A DNA stretch of 64,000 bases from Microbotryum silenes-acaulis. Taxonomy: Eukaryota > Basidiomycota > Microbotryomycetes > Microbotryales > Microbotryaceae. Below the pieces are notes generated by a model, which did not search any database, had not been told where the DNA came from, and saw only the letters and a program-made list of their open reading frames with translations. Location of the stretch: assembly GCA_003665825.1 (NCBI GenBank), contig QPFY01000022.1, forward strand, positions 186,001 through 250,000, given 5' to 3'. Below, piece after piece: positions 24,120 through 35,151 of this stretch. Every line of letters begins with the position of its first letter. The stretch's first letter is position 1. The position numbers and the translations under genes are program-made.

Positions 24120-25786
24120 GACGCCTTCCTAGACGCCTTCCTAACTCAAGGCACATTTCTAAATGCGCCTAATCCAAACGCCCTATCCAGCTTACCTACC
24201 GAACCTCGGTATGTGTAAGCTCAGCAGACCCACTTTGCCAGTGGTCCCCAATTTCGTCCAAGTCCGAAAGCGCTCGAGGCGAGACTGTCCAGGCTGAGTA
24301 GGGCTATACGAAAACCGAGGTTGAAGTCCAAGCATTTAACGAGATCCTGACACAAACGTAGATTCTTGGTTTGAAACATCCTCGGGAATTAAGACACTCT
24401 CTAGGCAGTCACGCCGGGCATTTCCATTCGTCGATCGGTAATTCAACTTGACAAGGGGCTTCACCAGCAAGGAACGACGTTCTATTGACCACTTGATTCT
24501 CATGTTGAAGATATAGCTCACGCCAGTGGTGAGATGGGGTGAGGTACGGTGATTGCACACGGCACACAGAGCAATCGAAAGCGGTGACGAGAGACTCGAC
24601 CGATTCCCCAAATGGACGGCCTTGCCGACATTCGATCCGGAGCAGAGGCTTTGCACTGACATCGGAGAACAAGATGACACTCACTAGGAATCACGAGAGC
24701 ACGCTCATGTCGTGTCGCCTGCCGTGTTTGTCGCAAACCTGCGGGAAGCTTCCTCGACATCGATCCTCGTTCATGTCGCAGTGTCCCAAGGCAGCGAGTC
24801 AGAACGTGGCGAGTGTTGATTGTCATGGGCGGGCTCAACACAGTAAACTAGTCGGAGCTCGACGGATTCGGTGGAGAGTTGAGCAGGGTCCTGGGGTGTT
24901 GGTAGGATGGGGTTACGTATTATTGCGAGTGTCGGCGTTCTCAACGAGCACAGGATCGACAGACGAGTGCGGACTGAGCCAAACACTGCTGCTGTCTTGT
25001 CAAAAGATCGTGCAACACTTTTGCTCAACATCCGTCGTGTTCCGGAAGAGTCTGTGCCTACTCACAGGATTAAGTGTATGATGAGCTCAGCTCAGAATCG
25101 GTTGGCAGCGGGAGTTGGCCGATCTGGCTGATTCAAGCTGCGAAGCGGAGGACCTGCTTACTGAGCATCGATCTGGGCCTCAAATACGGGAACTGGGTGT
25201 ACACATCCGCTAGGCTGGATGTGGGTCGAAGATGTGGGGATGATGGGGCTGTCCACCCGTCGGGCATTCGAGCCTGACGAGCAGGCGTGGCAGGGCGTGG
25301 CGAAGCGAGTGGACCTGACGCTGCCTGCAGTTGATGCATCAGAGTCCGTCCCGATGATAGACACGGTCATATTCGAGTCTGCGAGTCGTGATGTGATACG
25401 GACGATCGAGGTACGTAGAAGCGGGGTGCCTGAGGATTAGGCCTCGACTCATGTCGCCCGGCGAGTCTTGTCGACAAAGTGATGACTGCGACGGTGCGTC
25501 GGTGCAGAGTGAACGACCCGAAACGCTGGCAGAGCATATCGTAGAGCGTTTCGTGGCCTGCTGGGCCTTGGGGAGCGGTGAAGCGCATGCTTGAGGCCTT
25601 GAGGGGGGGCAAGGACGAAGACCGTGAAATCATTCAAGTCACGTCGACCGCAACTGCGCGATAACTGCTTGGTCACCTCCGGCAAAGGAATCTGAGGATG
25701 GCAATAGGGTCGTGTAATAGTGGCTCATGAAAAGACTACCGGTCAGCTGTTGGAACCTTCCGGAAAGTATAGAGCCAGAAAGCAAC
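24120..25786. other. Intergenic, no gene recognised
   Basis: Begins with the outer RNR1 promoter. A 12-base tandem copy (GACGCCTTCCTA) lies at about 24119-24142. Several open frames up to 180 codons are present on both strands, but none shows a domain, signal peptide or splice structure I can defend. Confidence 0.4.
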
Positions 25787-25792
25787 AAAAAA
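25787..25792 (-). terminator. Pol III terminator of tRNA-Val
   Basis: Six A on the plus strand, hence TTTTTT on the coding strand, one base after the tRNA 3' end. Confidence 0.8.
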
Positions 25793-25793
25793 G

Positions 25794-25875
25794 TGCTTTC
25801 GCCCGGGTTCGAACCGGGGACCTGATGCGTCCAATGGATGTAAAGCATATGTGATAACCACTACACCACGAAAGC
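25794..25875 (-). tRNA. tRNA-Val (anticodon TAC) with a short intron
   Basis: On the minus strand the acceptor stem GCTTTCG pairs with CGAAAGC before discriminator A. The D-arm (TGGTGTAGTGGTTATCAC) gives an A box, and the T-arm CCCGG-TTCGAAC-CCGGG gives a B box. The anticodon loop TTTACA contains TAC. Nine or so extra bases between position 37 and the 3' side of the anticodon stem are a canonical tRNA intron, so the mature tRNA is about 73 bases. The family of valine tRNAs fits well; the outermost anticodon-stem pair is weak. Confidence 0.9.
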
Positions 25876-25913
25876 ACAGGCGCTTAGGACGAGTTTTCTT
25901 TTGCCATTATAAA

Positions 25914-26273
25914 ATGAACATTTTTAAAAAAAAAGGACTGTCATTCTGGGGCGGGGTGCTTCGCATTCTGTTCGACAAGCTCGGCATCGAGGATACCGAC
26001 GTCGATCCGTCGACGTTCACTCCGGAGCAGCTGACTATGGGGCTCCCCCTTTTGCGGGGTCGTGGGAGAACGACCTCGAAATGGATGTGGGTTCGGCTGG
26101 CTTGCGCGATCGGCTTCCAGCGGCTGCACCTGCTCCGCTGGCGCGTTCATCAGCGGTTCGAGCTGGACAAGGTCGTGGCCCCTCCCTCGCTGCCCAGTGC
26201 ACTCAGAGCGTTCGAGCGAGATTTTCTCTCTCGAGCGGGCTTTGTGCCTGGGGCTCGAGATTGGGAGGTGTGA
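25914..26273 (+). CDS. Hypothetical open frame beside the tRNA
   Basis: 119 codons from ATG at 25914, starting MNIFKKKGLSFWGG over an A9 tract. The product is basic and has no domain I recognise. It lies within a CT-rich stretch upstream of the retroelement ORF1 at 27891 and could belong to the same element or be chance. Confidence 0.2.
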   Translation: MNIFKKKGLSFWGGVLRILFDKLGIEDTDVDPSTFTPEQLTMGLPLLRGRGRTTSKWMWVRLACAIGFQRLHLLRWRVHQRFELDKVVAPPSLPSALRAFERDFLSRAGFVPGARDWEV

Positions 26274-27890
26274 TGACCGAGTCAAGTCCTTCCTTCCCAT
26301 TTTCCTCCCTTCTTTTTCGGAGGTCGACTTTTCTTTCAGAAGCTGACTGTCTTGAAACTTGTTGCGCAGTGGAAGGCTGCGCACCTCTCTCTCTCTCTCT
26401 CTACTTTGCGCAGTAGCGGTTTTCGTTCTTGGATGGATCGGCAAGCCGGGTCGATCGTCTTTGCGTTGGAGGCTTTGTGAAGTTTCCCCTCTCCTGTCCC
26501 CCCCTTTTCCCTTCCCTTCCTCTTCTCGTTCCTGTTGCTCGGTTGTTGACTACGCTTCAGCCACTTCCCCTTTTATTCCTAAGCCGTGTGTTGGATTCCG
26601 TCGAATGGTTCGTTCGTTCGCGTTGGTCAAGATCTACGGCATGGCTCGGGAAGAAAGGTCGCTCGTTCTTGGTCAATATCCTCGCGTCAAGGCGAGGCCC
26701 GTTTCGTTGTATTGGATCGTTGTTCGCTCGGCCCCGACGGCTCAACAGCCAGCACTCGAGACTCAGCCAAGGGAGGGCATCAGGCGCTGTCGGGGTGACG
26801 AGTAGCTGGGGCTTGGCTGCGGCCTGTTAGTCCCTGGGGACCTCTACCTCCGGCTTCGACCCCCTCCCTTGGCCCCTCGGGTGTGTTCCCCTCCTCCTCC
26901 CCTCCTCTCTGTCTTAGTATTCCTCGTTCTCCGTGTTTCCAGTCGTGACTTTTTGTATATTCTCCCCCTTTCTTTCTCTAGGCGCTCTTGCCTGGTTTTC
27001 GAGTATCTTCGCTCCCACTCTTGGGACGTGAAGCGGCAGCATTACTCACCGCCCGTTGGAGTCCGCGTTAGGTGCTCGGCGGGTTTTGATCTGCGCAGCG
27101 CTCTTTGCGCGCAGGGGTTTGACTTTCACCCAACTGCTTGCCGTCGTTGCTTTATAACCTCTTTTAGCTCTTTTTGTAGCGGTCCCAGCCAACCCGAAGG
27201 ATTGAAATTTATGAGCCCTTCAAAAAAAAAAAAAAACTGTCACATGCTCCGTGACTTTCCCCGGAAATCTCGGGATTGTGTGTTTTTGTGCGAAGTAGGC
27301 CTGTTTCGCAGTTGCAGTCATTGAAATGGGGGTGATCTGGGGTCGTGCGGTCGCGAGGGGGGGGCCGACTTTGGTAACCGAAAAGGGGTTTGGAATCCGC
27401 GGTGCAGATCCAGCGCAGTTGGGTACAAGGGGTAGGTGATTGCTGCGGTCGCAGGGGGTTACATCCCCCCTTTGGACCACGTGAATCATTCGGATTGAGC
27501 GGGATGTTTGTGCCATCGGAGGCCTTGTTCGACGCGTGTCAAAGAATTAAGGGGCTTCAAGGAGTAGGGCGGTCTCAGGGGGGGTCTGAAGTCAAAAGAT
27601 CGAAGAAGGTTCAACTGTACAACTATAATCGGATTCGCCTGTACAACACATGTACCACCACCAACAATTCCTCCATCGTTTCCCGATTCCTTGTGTATTA
27701 TCTTCAATCTTCCTTTCATTCGTCTCTGGGAGGGAGCAACCGTGGGTGGGGGGGACTTGAACTCGGATGTATCGGGTTGGTCTGTTCTGCTAGTTACAAC
27801 GCATCGAGCGGCGGTTGTGGTCATCATCGTGCATACTGGGCAGCATCTGCTTTAGTTCCGTAGGGGGTTTTCTCGTCTTGCAAATTAGCG
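26274..27890. other. CT-rich, probably retroelement leader; no gene seen
   Basis: Pyrimidine-rich tracts (CTCTCTCTCTCT near 26388, many CCCTT blocks), then an A14 run at about 27225. It directly precedes the ORF1 frame without a recognisable gene and may be its 5' UTR; this is inference. Confidence 0.3.
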
Positions 27891-29042
27891 ATGAGTTTCA
27901 TACAAAAAAAAAAAACTAAAAAAACTAAAGCACTCGGTATCGTTCCCTCCGGCAAGTCGACCCGCCGACTGATGGTCCTGATGCACGACGCCTCGACCCC
28001 GCCTTCGCAGGCGCCAGTGCTCGCACGAGCCGCCCAAAGAGCGGTGCGAAACGACGCAGCCCCGGCCTCCAATGTGATCCGAGTCATTATGGATGGTCCT
28101 GGATCACCCAGAGGTCCTGTACAGATCGCACTGCGCAAGCACTTTGGATTGGCCGAGACGCCGTTCATGTTCGCGCGGCCCGAGGGCGTCGTGCTCGACC
28201 CCGAGGTTGAGAAGCTTTTCTCGAAATGTGTGAAGCTGAACCCGATTGTGACGAAAGCCACGAAGAGGTTCCCGATCGCTCGTCACATGTACGAGCTTGT
28301 TTTCGAATCCGACCAAGCCTGTCTCAAAGCCGCTGCAGCGGGCCCATTCTCTCACCACGGCAAGGAGATGGTTACCGAGCTCCCCAGCGCCTCTCCCCTT
28401 AACCACGTCGTTCAGGTGCGATTCACCTTGCCCTCCTCCTCCAGCGCGATCCCCGCTTCCGTGCTCCGAAAATCTCTCGATGATGCTCTCACCCTTTCGT
28501 TCGGCCGCGCAGGTCGTACGCAAGGTTATACCCTGATGCAATTACAGCGGGGCCTCGCGGTCGATCCGAATGGAGATCCGATGGCCATGACCGAAGACGG
28601 GTTCCACTGCGCGTACCTTCGCTTACATGCTGATCTTTTCCAAGGCTCTACCGAGACGCAGAAGGCTGCGCTCAACGCCGCCTTGCCACAAGAGATCGAG
28701 ATCCTGGGCGCCAAGTACGGCTTGCGACACGAATTCGAGACGCACTACTGCGCCGTGTGCGATCGCGCCGGACATCAGTGGGGCGCTTGCAGGAAGCCGG
28801 TTTCGACTCCGGCCACCGCCGCCCCTGTTCCGGGGGCCTCGACTTCGACTTCGACCACCGGCTTCCGAGTTGCTGGAAAGAATGGGAAGCACGATGGGCC
28901 TGCCGCATTGAACTCTCGTGTCTCTGGCGCGAACATGATCCAGCTGGGACCTCGTGCTAACCCCGCAGGTGCAGTGAAATGGCTCGAGTGCCGAGCCAGC
29001 CAAAAAGAGCGCCGAAGAGTCGAGCTGATCCCAAGAAAATGA
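27891..29042 (+). CDS. Retroelement ORF1 (gag-like) with CCHC zinc knuckle
   Basis: 383 residues in one open frame. The N-terminus is lysine-rich (IQKKKTKKTK over an A12 tract) and the middle has no clear domain. Residues around 287-300 form one CX2CX4HX4C knuckle (CAVCDRAGHQWGAC), typical of gag or LINE ORF1 nucleic-acid-binding proteins. The C-terminus is basic. No reverse-transcriptase frame follows, so the element is 3'-truncated or this copy is an orphan. A non-LTR (Tad- or L1-like) origin is likely; domesticated CCHC protein is the alternative. Confidence 0.6.
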   Translation: MSFIQKKKTKKTKALGIVPSGKSTRRLMVLMHDASTPPSQAPVLARAAQRAVRNDAAPASNVIRVIMDGPGSPRGPVQIALRKHFGLAETPFMFARPEGVVLDPEVEKLFSKCVKLNPIVTKATKRFPIARHMYELVFESDQACLKAAAAGPFSHHGKEMVTELPSASPLNHVVQVRFTLPSSSSAIPASVLRKSLDDALTLSFGRAGRTQGYTLMQLQRGLAVDPNGDPMAMTEDGFHCAYLRLHADLFQGSTETQKAALNAALPQEIEILGAKYGLRHEFETHYCAVCDRAGHQWGACRKPVSTPATAAPVPGASTSTSTTGFRVAGKNGKHDGPAALNSRVSGANMIQLGPRANPAGAVKWLECRASQKERRRVELIPRK

Positions 29043-30870
29043 CAGAATTCGGGTCAGGAGAAGTTGCGTTGGCGATGGCAGTATCGAATCACAAGCTCGT
29101 GGATTGGGGTGCAAGCGGTGATTGAGCAAGTCGGTGCGAAGCTGAGGATGGGCGACGTGCGAGTCGGATCTAGCGCGCCAACAATGACGGGGCAATGCTG
29201 TGAAACACAGATGAGTGTTTGTAAAAGCATCAGTATTGTAGGGACTCAAGACGATGGAGACCCGGGTTGGAGAGGAGAGCATACCAGACTGGGGTCCTGA
29301 TTGATCGAGCTGATCCGCCGGTGTGGAAGTGAAGATCACGGGATAGTGTTGAGCTGGGTGCGGCGACACAGAACAAGATGAGGTGAGGTGAATCGTATCG
29401 GATTCGAGAATGGGGCGATCGTGGGGTCGGCGCTCATGATGAGTAGGTCAGGTCAGTTAATGACCGTAAGTCCATGTCGATCGAGTGGAAGGTCGACGGT
29501 CGAGGCGGTCGAGGCGGCCATTGCGAGGGGCGAACGGATTGTTACTTCGCACGTGTTGGTGATGGGATGGGCATAGACAGGGGGAGACCGGGCAGAAGAG
29601 GTTTGTCAGTTCGGTCGGTCAACGGTGGATCGGACCGAAGGTCGATGACGGGTGCGAAGCTTCGAACGGGCATCGAGCGAATGTTCGCCGAGTCGTGCAA
29701 CACATGTTCCAACAGATTCCGAGAGCTTCCCGCGTCGATGAGACTCTTCGATTCGAAGAAAGACATGTGACAGCGAGTGATTGCACTCGTGCGATCGGTC
29801 AATGTTGTCGACGAGAGTGAACGATGTGGGGGTGGCGGAGGAGATCGTCACCGGTCGATAGTGGTGTTCGGGATGCGGCGATGTGGGTCGAGTGACATAT
29901 GCATCGATTCGAGACCCGGGGAAGGGTGAGCGTCTCCTCGATGGAGCTGATGTGAGTTATGCATTGTGATCGCAGAGTATGGTCGTACAAGTCACAGCGG
30001 TTCGGTGCAAAGCTCGGATGCCATCGAGTTGCCCAACGCGCGATCTGAACTAGAGTGGTGGGCAGCAAAGTCGAACATGAAGTGAGCAGATGGGGCAAGA
30101 GCTGAGTAATACTTGAATGAAGAGCTCACCACATTCATCGGTCGACTAACGAGTGGGCGATCGGGGTGATCGAAGCGATGCGCTGACCGAGCACGTGTGC
30201 GACCGAGAACACTCGAGCGATGCATCGACGTAGTTAGGACGCAGCTCAAAGTGACCACGCCCTTTCGGATCAACCTGTTCAGCGTATCTTGCTGAAGATG
30301 ATGATGTTGGAGTCGTTGATAGCCGTGTTGTGCGACGTCGCACCGTGCCCGCATCAGCCCGCAGGAAGGGACACCGCAAGCGTCCGTCGAGAGTGGCCGA
30401 GCTGCATCTTGCCGATTGGGTGATGTGGGGAGAACGTTGTGGTGTAGTGGGATAAGAGCCGAGTCGACTCGAGGCGGGTCAAGTGGTGCGCGTGGTGCGA
30501 GTGGTGCGAGTGAGTGGGGAGAGGGAAAGGAGCGTTGGCGCGCGCGAGTCTGAAGTCGACTCGGACGTGCCTCAGACGAGGCCACAACGACTAGTAAAAT
30601 TGAGTATACTGAAAAAACAACGCATAATAGCACAAATCAAGCGTATACAAGCCAGGTGTGATCGTGACAGAATTGCAATAAAATTTATCAACGTCTACAA
30701 GTCATCAAGTCTGCCGTGGCTCAGCTCTAGCGATATGCCGAAGCCCGAAATGGGTTTCCCATTTCGGAGATCGCGGGTGCTCTTGGCCGAAGGCTGCGAG
30801 GGCAGGCCTCAAGCGCGCTGGTGGGACAATCTGGCATTTGCCCTGGTATGGAAAGTGCCCAAATAGTGAG
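29043..30870. other. No recognisable gene
   Basis: Open frames on both strands lack domain signatures. From about 30480 there are short GGTGCGAGT-type repeats. A perfect 10-bp inverted repeat with a 3-base loop (CCGAAATGGG-TTT-CCCATTTCGG) lies at 30745-30767. Confidence 0.4.
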
Positions 30871-30871
30871 A

Positions 30872-30995
30872 TCTGGTTCGGCACCGGACGATGCGAGAAC
30901 AGGAATCTGAGTCGGCACCGGCCGGTGCGGGAACAGGAATTGAGTGCAGTCGTCTCCCTCGAGTGAGATCTGAGTCGGCACCGGACGGTGCTAAG
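30872..30995. repeat. Three spaced copies of a GGCACCGGACGGTGC-type palindrome
   Basis: The unit TCGGCACCGG(A/C)CGGTGC occurs three times, twice followed by G(G/A)GAACAGGAAT. The middle copy is the perfect 14-base palindrome GCACCGGCCGGTGC. The last copy touches the left inverted end of the element at 30980. Confidence 0.8.
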
Positions 30996-31394
30996 CTCAA
31001 CTAAGCCCTCCCTCTGGGAGGGGCTTACGAGTTATTGGCGCGCTTGGCCCAGTTGCCATCCGAAATTTCAGGGCCATTTGGGGGTGGTTCTCTGTAGCTT
31101 GGCAAGTAGGCGCATCCATGCAAAAGTGAAGGATCCTATTTTTCTTTATGCTCTAAAAATGACATACCCCAAGTGGCGAGAGCTCTCGTCAGCTGTGGAT
31201 GGAGCTGCAGCGATCCGAAGTCTGCGATTTTGGTCGATCGGGCCTCAGATGGTCCGAGCGCATCGTGTAAGTGGCACTCTCATCATCGGCGAGACTGCTC
31301 CGTTCGGCTTGATCCCTTTCAGTCCGCTTCGCTATCCTCCTCTTTTCACGATCACCGTCGTCCACGTCAAGTGCGACAATATCTAAAACCAAAA

Positions 31395-32480
31395 ATGACC
31401 CGAAAAAGCAGACGCCATACCTCGTCAACTCGCCAGAACAACCGCCGCGCGGCGGAACTGTTCGCTGAATTTCGTAGCCGCGATCTCTCGCTATGTCAAT
31501 CCCTATCGTGGTACTTCAGCCCATCCACACGATTTGAAGGCGTTCAAACACACCGACCAAAGCTGTTCAACAGCAACTGGTCCAGCCTCAAGCGTGTACT
31601 TGATCTCATTCTACGACTTGCATGCGAGGATGGCGCAGAGTCAAGAAGCCGAATCAATGACTGGATCGCCGAGCAGGTGGGCAACACTTCGTACTTCTCG
31701 GATTGATTTTCCGGATTCGAAAAAGCTACTGAATACTTGCCTTATCCGCGTGCAGGCCGACTCAATCATCATTAAAGAGATGGAGCGAACCAAGTGCGCC
31801 TTCGTTGCTAGCCATGACTTGACTCCCGAAGTCCTCGCATCCGATCACATCGACGCCCGGCTGGATGCAATCGCCGAAGACAACCCTTTTATCAGCTGAC
31901 GGATTCGTAACTTGCTATCACAATGTGGAGACCCACCACTGGCTGAGCCAATCAATTGCGACAAGGACCCAACAGCCTCCACTGATGTCGAGATGGAAGA
32001 AGCCACCCCGGAGAATGGTTCCGATCCAGAGCAAGAACAAGAGCCTGGTCACGAAAAAAGGCGTATCGAGTTTGTGAGAGTTTCTGACCCTAGCTCGGCT
32101 GGGTATCGCAGCGAACTGACACCAAAAATCAACACGCTGGCCGCAGCTTTACCGCAGTGTCATGGGTCAGATCGCATTCGCTTGCAACCGAAGGAACAAC
32201 GCCATGCAGCATCGCAACGGTCTCATGACTCTCGCATGTGGAGCGAACGACCGATTGACAACATTTCTGTACGATTGCGGCTTGACGACATCTCGCTGGG
32301 CGACTCTCCAGGCAGCTGCGAGCTGACGAAGGCGAATTCGACGAAACTGAAGAAGATTGGCTCGAACAAGTACTTCCATGTGACCGTTGACAACATTGAC
32401 GTCACACATCACGTTAACGATCAGCAATTGGATCGACGAACCGAGCTGCTTCATGGAACTTTTGATTACGCCCACATTTA
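31395..32480 (+). pseudogene. DUF6589-like protein remnant
   Basis: Exon-like pieces 31395-31676 and 31756-31896 (donor GTGGGC, acceptor GCAG) encode a helical segment. About 32143-32330, in another frame, reads QIAFACNRRNNAMQHRNGL, which resembles the start of the basidiomycete DUF6589 family. A further frame change gives VTVDNIDVTHHV near 32380. At least two frame breaks and one stop are needed to link the parts. DUF6589 function is unknown; it is common in mobile-element-rich basidiomycete regions. Recognition is from memory of family style, so moderate at best. Confidence 0.4.
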
Positions 32481-32639
32481 GAACGGAGATATTGCCGGCG
32501 CTTACAACCTTCGAGCCTACTCTGCACATCAAGCGTCTTTGCCGCGAGTCAATCTCCAGCATCTCCTCCCAACTCCCCAATCCGACTCGTCATTTACAAC
32601 CGGGATCAAAGCTCAGATATATCGAGCGCTTGCTCGACT

Positions 32640-33649
32640 GGTCCCTTATCTTGGCCTCAGTCTTCGCGATCCTTGATGCACACCACCCCCCTGTCCTCGT
32701 CATAGACGGGCAACTTGACGCGCTCTCGAAAGGACTCGTTAGAGATCAACTTTGCCCAATCTGCATTGTTGATATGCATTTACCGAGACTTGACACGCAG
32801 CAAACAGGAAGGAAAATCAACACATGTGTACTTCACTCAAACAGGAAGTCAACCGGCACATACGATCAGAATGAAGGAGATCTTGTGATTGGGGTCGTCC
32901 AACTGCCTGTACAGCTCGCCGTTTCTCCAGGTCTCCTCAGATACGACAATCGCGTTCTTTCCCTTTCGATTGAGATTGGCAGCCTGAAAGAAGCATGTGA
33001 CGGCGGAAATCAGCACGAATGTCGGTCCAGCAAGCCCAGTCGGCAGAAAAACTCACCTGATGATTGCTCAGTGCATTCAGTGGACTGACAACAATGGTGA
33101 CGGCCCGGCGTCCGTAAATGGGATACATTGCTTCGAAAATGACACTTTTGCCTGAACCTGTTGGCGCTGTGACGAACACAGCGTCATATCGATTCCGGTT
33201 CCAAATTGATCGAGTTCGAAAAGGGCAGCAATGGCCTCGATCTGCACAGGCCGGGGGGTAGAGTCCTCGTCAAGACTTTCGCCCAGAACAACTTTGATCT
33301 TCTTGCGTAATTCGCTGGAATCTTGTCGGTCCTCGTGAGTCAAACGTGGCCTCCAGTGACCGAGAACGGTTGTCGGATTGGTTGAATGATTAGGTGCTGG
33401 GGTCGTAGGACTGGCCCTTGAAGCTGATCGCAAGGGAGACGCCCTGAACTCAATTGATGCTAACCGGCCTCGATGTTTGTACCGACATGGCTCATCATGA
33501 GGGGAGGTGCGATGTTGAGTGGAGGAGAGAGAGGATGCGTGAGGCGCGGCCGGGCTTAAGTGGCCTGGATCTATGCAGCCTTCGACGCGGACTGGACTAC
33601 GACTGGTCCGTGCGCCGACCTGCGTCTCGTTCGGAATCAGTTGATTCAA
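32640..33649 (-). pseudogene. RecQ-like ATP-dependent helicase remnant
   Basis: Minus strand. RPVQIEAIAALFE is a Q-like motif; APTGSGKSVIFEAMYP (about 33110-33170) is Walker A/motif I; VVSPLNALSNHQ is motif Ia. Two GT-AG introns appear to follow (donor just after LSNHQ at about 33057). The motif II region reads PVYDEDRG instead of DEAH. A frame shift separates the first motif from Walker A, and the frame stops near 32660, so only the first RecA lobe remains. Not functional as it stands. Confidence 0.6.
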
Positions 33650-34074
33650 GCTGCTGTAGCGAGATGATCAAGCGTTCCTAGACTTCAAGCTTCGGTGAAG
33701 CCTCATCAATCATAATGAAGTAGAGACATATCCCTCCAGTTTTCAGATAGCACCAATATATGCCATGCTACAGCAAGGGGGCACGTTTCAGGGCCATAAT
33801 TTCGGATGGCAACTCAGCCAAAAGCGCGGATAACTCACAAGCCCCTCCCAAACGGAGGGGCGTCGAGCTTAGGACGGTGCGAGAAAAAGAATCGGTCGCA
33901 ATCGGTCTGCAGCGCCGCGAAAAGTTCGAGCTACACTACTGGGTCGTGCTGATGTTGACCCGATGCAATGCAGCTCAAAAACACAGTATCACGTGACTTT
34001 TTTGCCTCTGGGGCCACGACCTAGCTCAAGAGCCAAGTATTTTTTAGGGCGAAGGCTTCTTCATTTGCCCTTAC

Positions 34075-34480
34075 ACTTCCTGGCGTTCGTGACCGACGGA
34101 TACTCCCAAGTCGAAACCGATCGACTCAACTACATCCAGTTGCATCAAGAAAACCTGCGCCTTACCGCAGGCCAAGGCATCAACGGCTTGACCTCGGATC
34201 AAATCGGACATTCGGTGATTTTGCAATCGACGTTCAAGAATAGACCGCGCGACATCACGCACTGCAGCGTTACCAGGATGCGATGGCGTGTGTTGTCAAA
34301 CATGGAAAGCCTCCGCTGTTTATCACGGTGACGTGCGACCCCGAATGACCGGAAATCAAGGCTGCACTGGGGCCGAACGACAAAGCATGCAACCGTCCTG
34401 ATACCATTGCACGAAGCCAAGTTGGACCGACTCTGCGACGACGTTCTGGGCAAGAAACAACGGGCGGCTGTTTTGGCGAT
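34075..34480 (+). pseudogene. Helitron Rep N-terminal fragment (second copy)
   Basis: DGYSQVETDRLNYIQLHQE followed, after a frame change near 34265, by PPLFITVTCDPE and then an in-frame TGA: the Helitron_like_N region that in the main Helitron reads DIFITMTCNPAWSEI. It is diverged from the copy at 36200-37460, so it is an older, separate insertion. Confidence 0.7.
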
Positions 34481-34724
34481 GAATGGACAACCATTTCTTT
34501 GCTGTACTTCGTATTCTGTTATTTTACCTCTGCTCAATCCAATTCTCCAGCTGTTTGGATTTCATGTTCCCGTTAATTTAATGGGTTCCCACTGGTATCA
34601 GGTAAGAAAGATAGGTAATAACACACATCTTAGATAGATAGTTCCCAATGCTGTGGGCGGGAACAAATTAAGTTTTCAAGTCCTTAAAAGCCTTCAACCT
34701 TGCTATCAGTACATCTATACCTAC

Positions 34725-34992
34725 ATAATAGATTGCACGACACAAGGCGGCCATGAAATAAGGTTCTCAGGCGCGCGCGGCGCGGCGCCGATCTTTTTAA
34801 TACATATTAGATTTGTTGTTTTGTCGTGCATTCTTTTAGGTAGAAGTAGATTTCTCAATGGCTCTGCGTAATTCAAGGTCGTTGCGAGCTCCGCCCGCAC
34901 CCCCCCGGACCGTGGGTGGGAAGAAAAGATCGGCGCGCGCGCGCGCCTGAGAACCTGATTTCATGGACGCGTTGTGTCGTGCAATCTATTAT
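34725..34992. mobile_element. Palindromic MITE, about 268 bp
   Basis: The left end (ATAATAGATTGCACGACACA at 34725) and right end (reverse complement ending at 34992) form inverted arms of about 70 bases that also share the CCATGAAAT-AGGTTCTCAGGCGCGCG block. The centre of about 130 bases is non-coding. A related fragment sits at about 59715-59790. Confidence 0.75.
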
Positions 34993-35151
34993 CTAACTCT
35001 AACTTTTTTTTTTTTATCTATAAAAACGACTGTCGAGACAAAGAACGTCAAAGAACGTCAGAGAACGAAAGACAAACCACGTGGCGTGACGTCATAAGCA
35101 ACTCTCGGTCCAACGCGTCCCAGCGGCCCAGCTAGCTAGCGCTGTTTCAGC

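Larger units (their letters stand above)
30980..33875. mobile_element. Element of about 2.9 kb with long inverted ends and two helicase/DUF-type cargo remnants
   Basis: The ends are inverted copies: the left end (about 30985-31075) matches the reverse complement of 33785-33872 over roughly 85-90 bases, with the blocks CTAAGCTC, GGGAGGGGCTT, GAGTTAT and GTTGCCATCCGAAATT in the same order. Inside are a plus-strand DUF6589-like remnant and a minus-strand RecQ-like remnant, both broken. No transposase domain was seen, so it may be non-autonomous. Confidence 0.6.

Noticed and set aside
28623..29369. A 248-codon minus-strand frame
   Set aside because: Antisense to the retroelement ORF1, whose strand has the zinc knuckle and the better start.
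29992..30633. A 213-codon minus-strand frame with a hydrophobic start
   Set aside because: Hydrophobic first 20 residues could mimic a signal peptide, but the rest is Arg/Ser/His-rich with no family, typical of translated non-coding sequence.
33838..33862. GC-rich hairpin as a second Helitron 3' end
   Set aside because: No CTRR follows at the right distance, and the same sequence inverted at 31000 shows it is part of the inverted ends of the 30980-33875 element.
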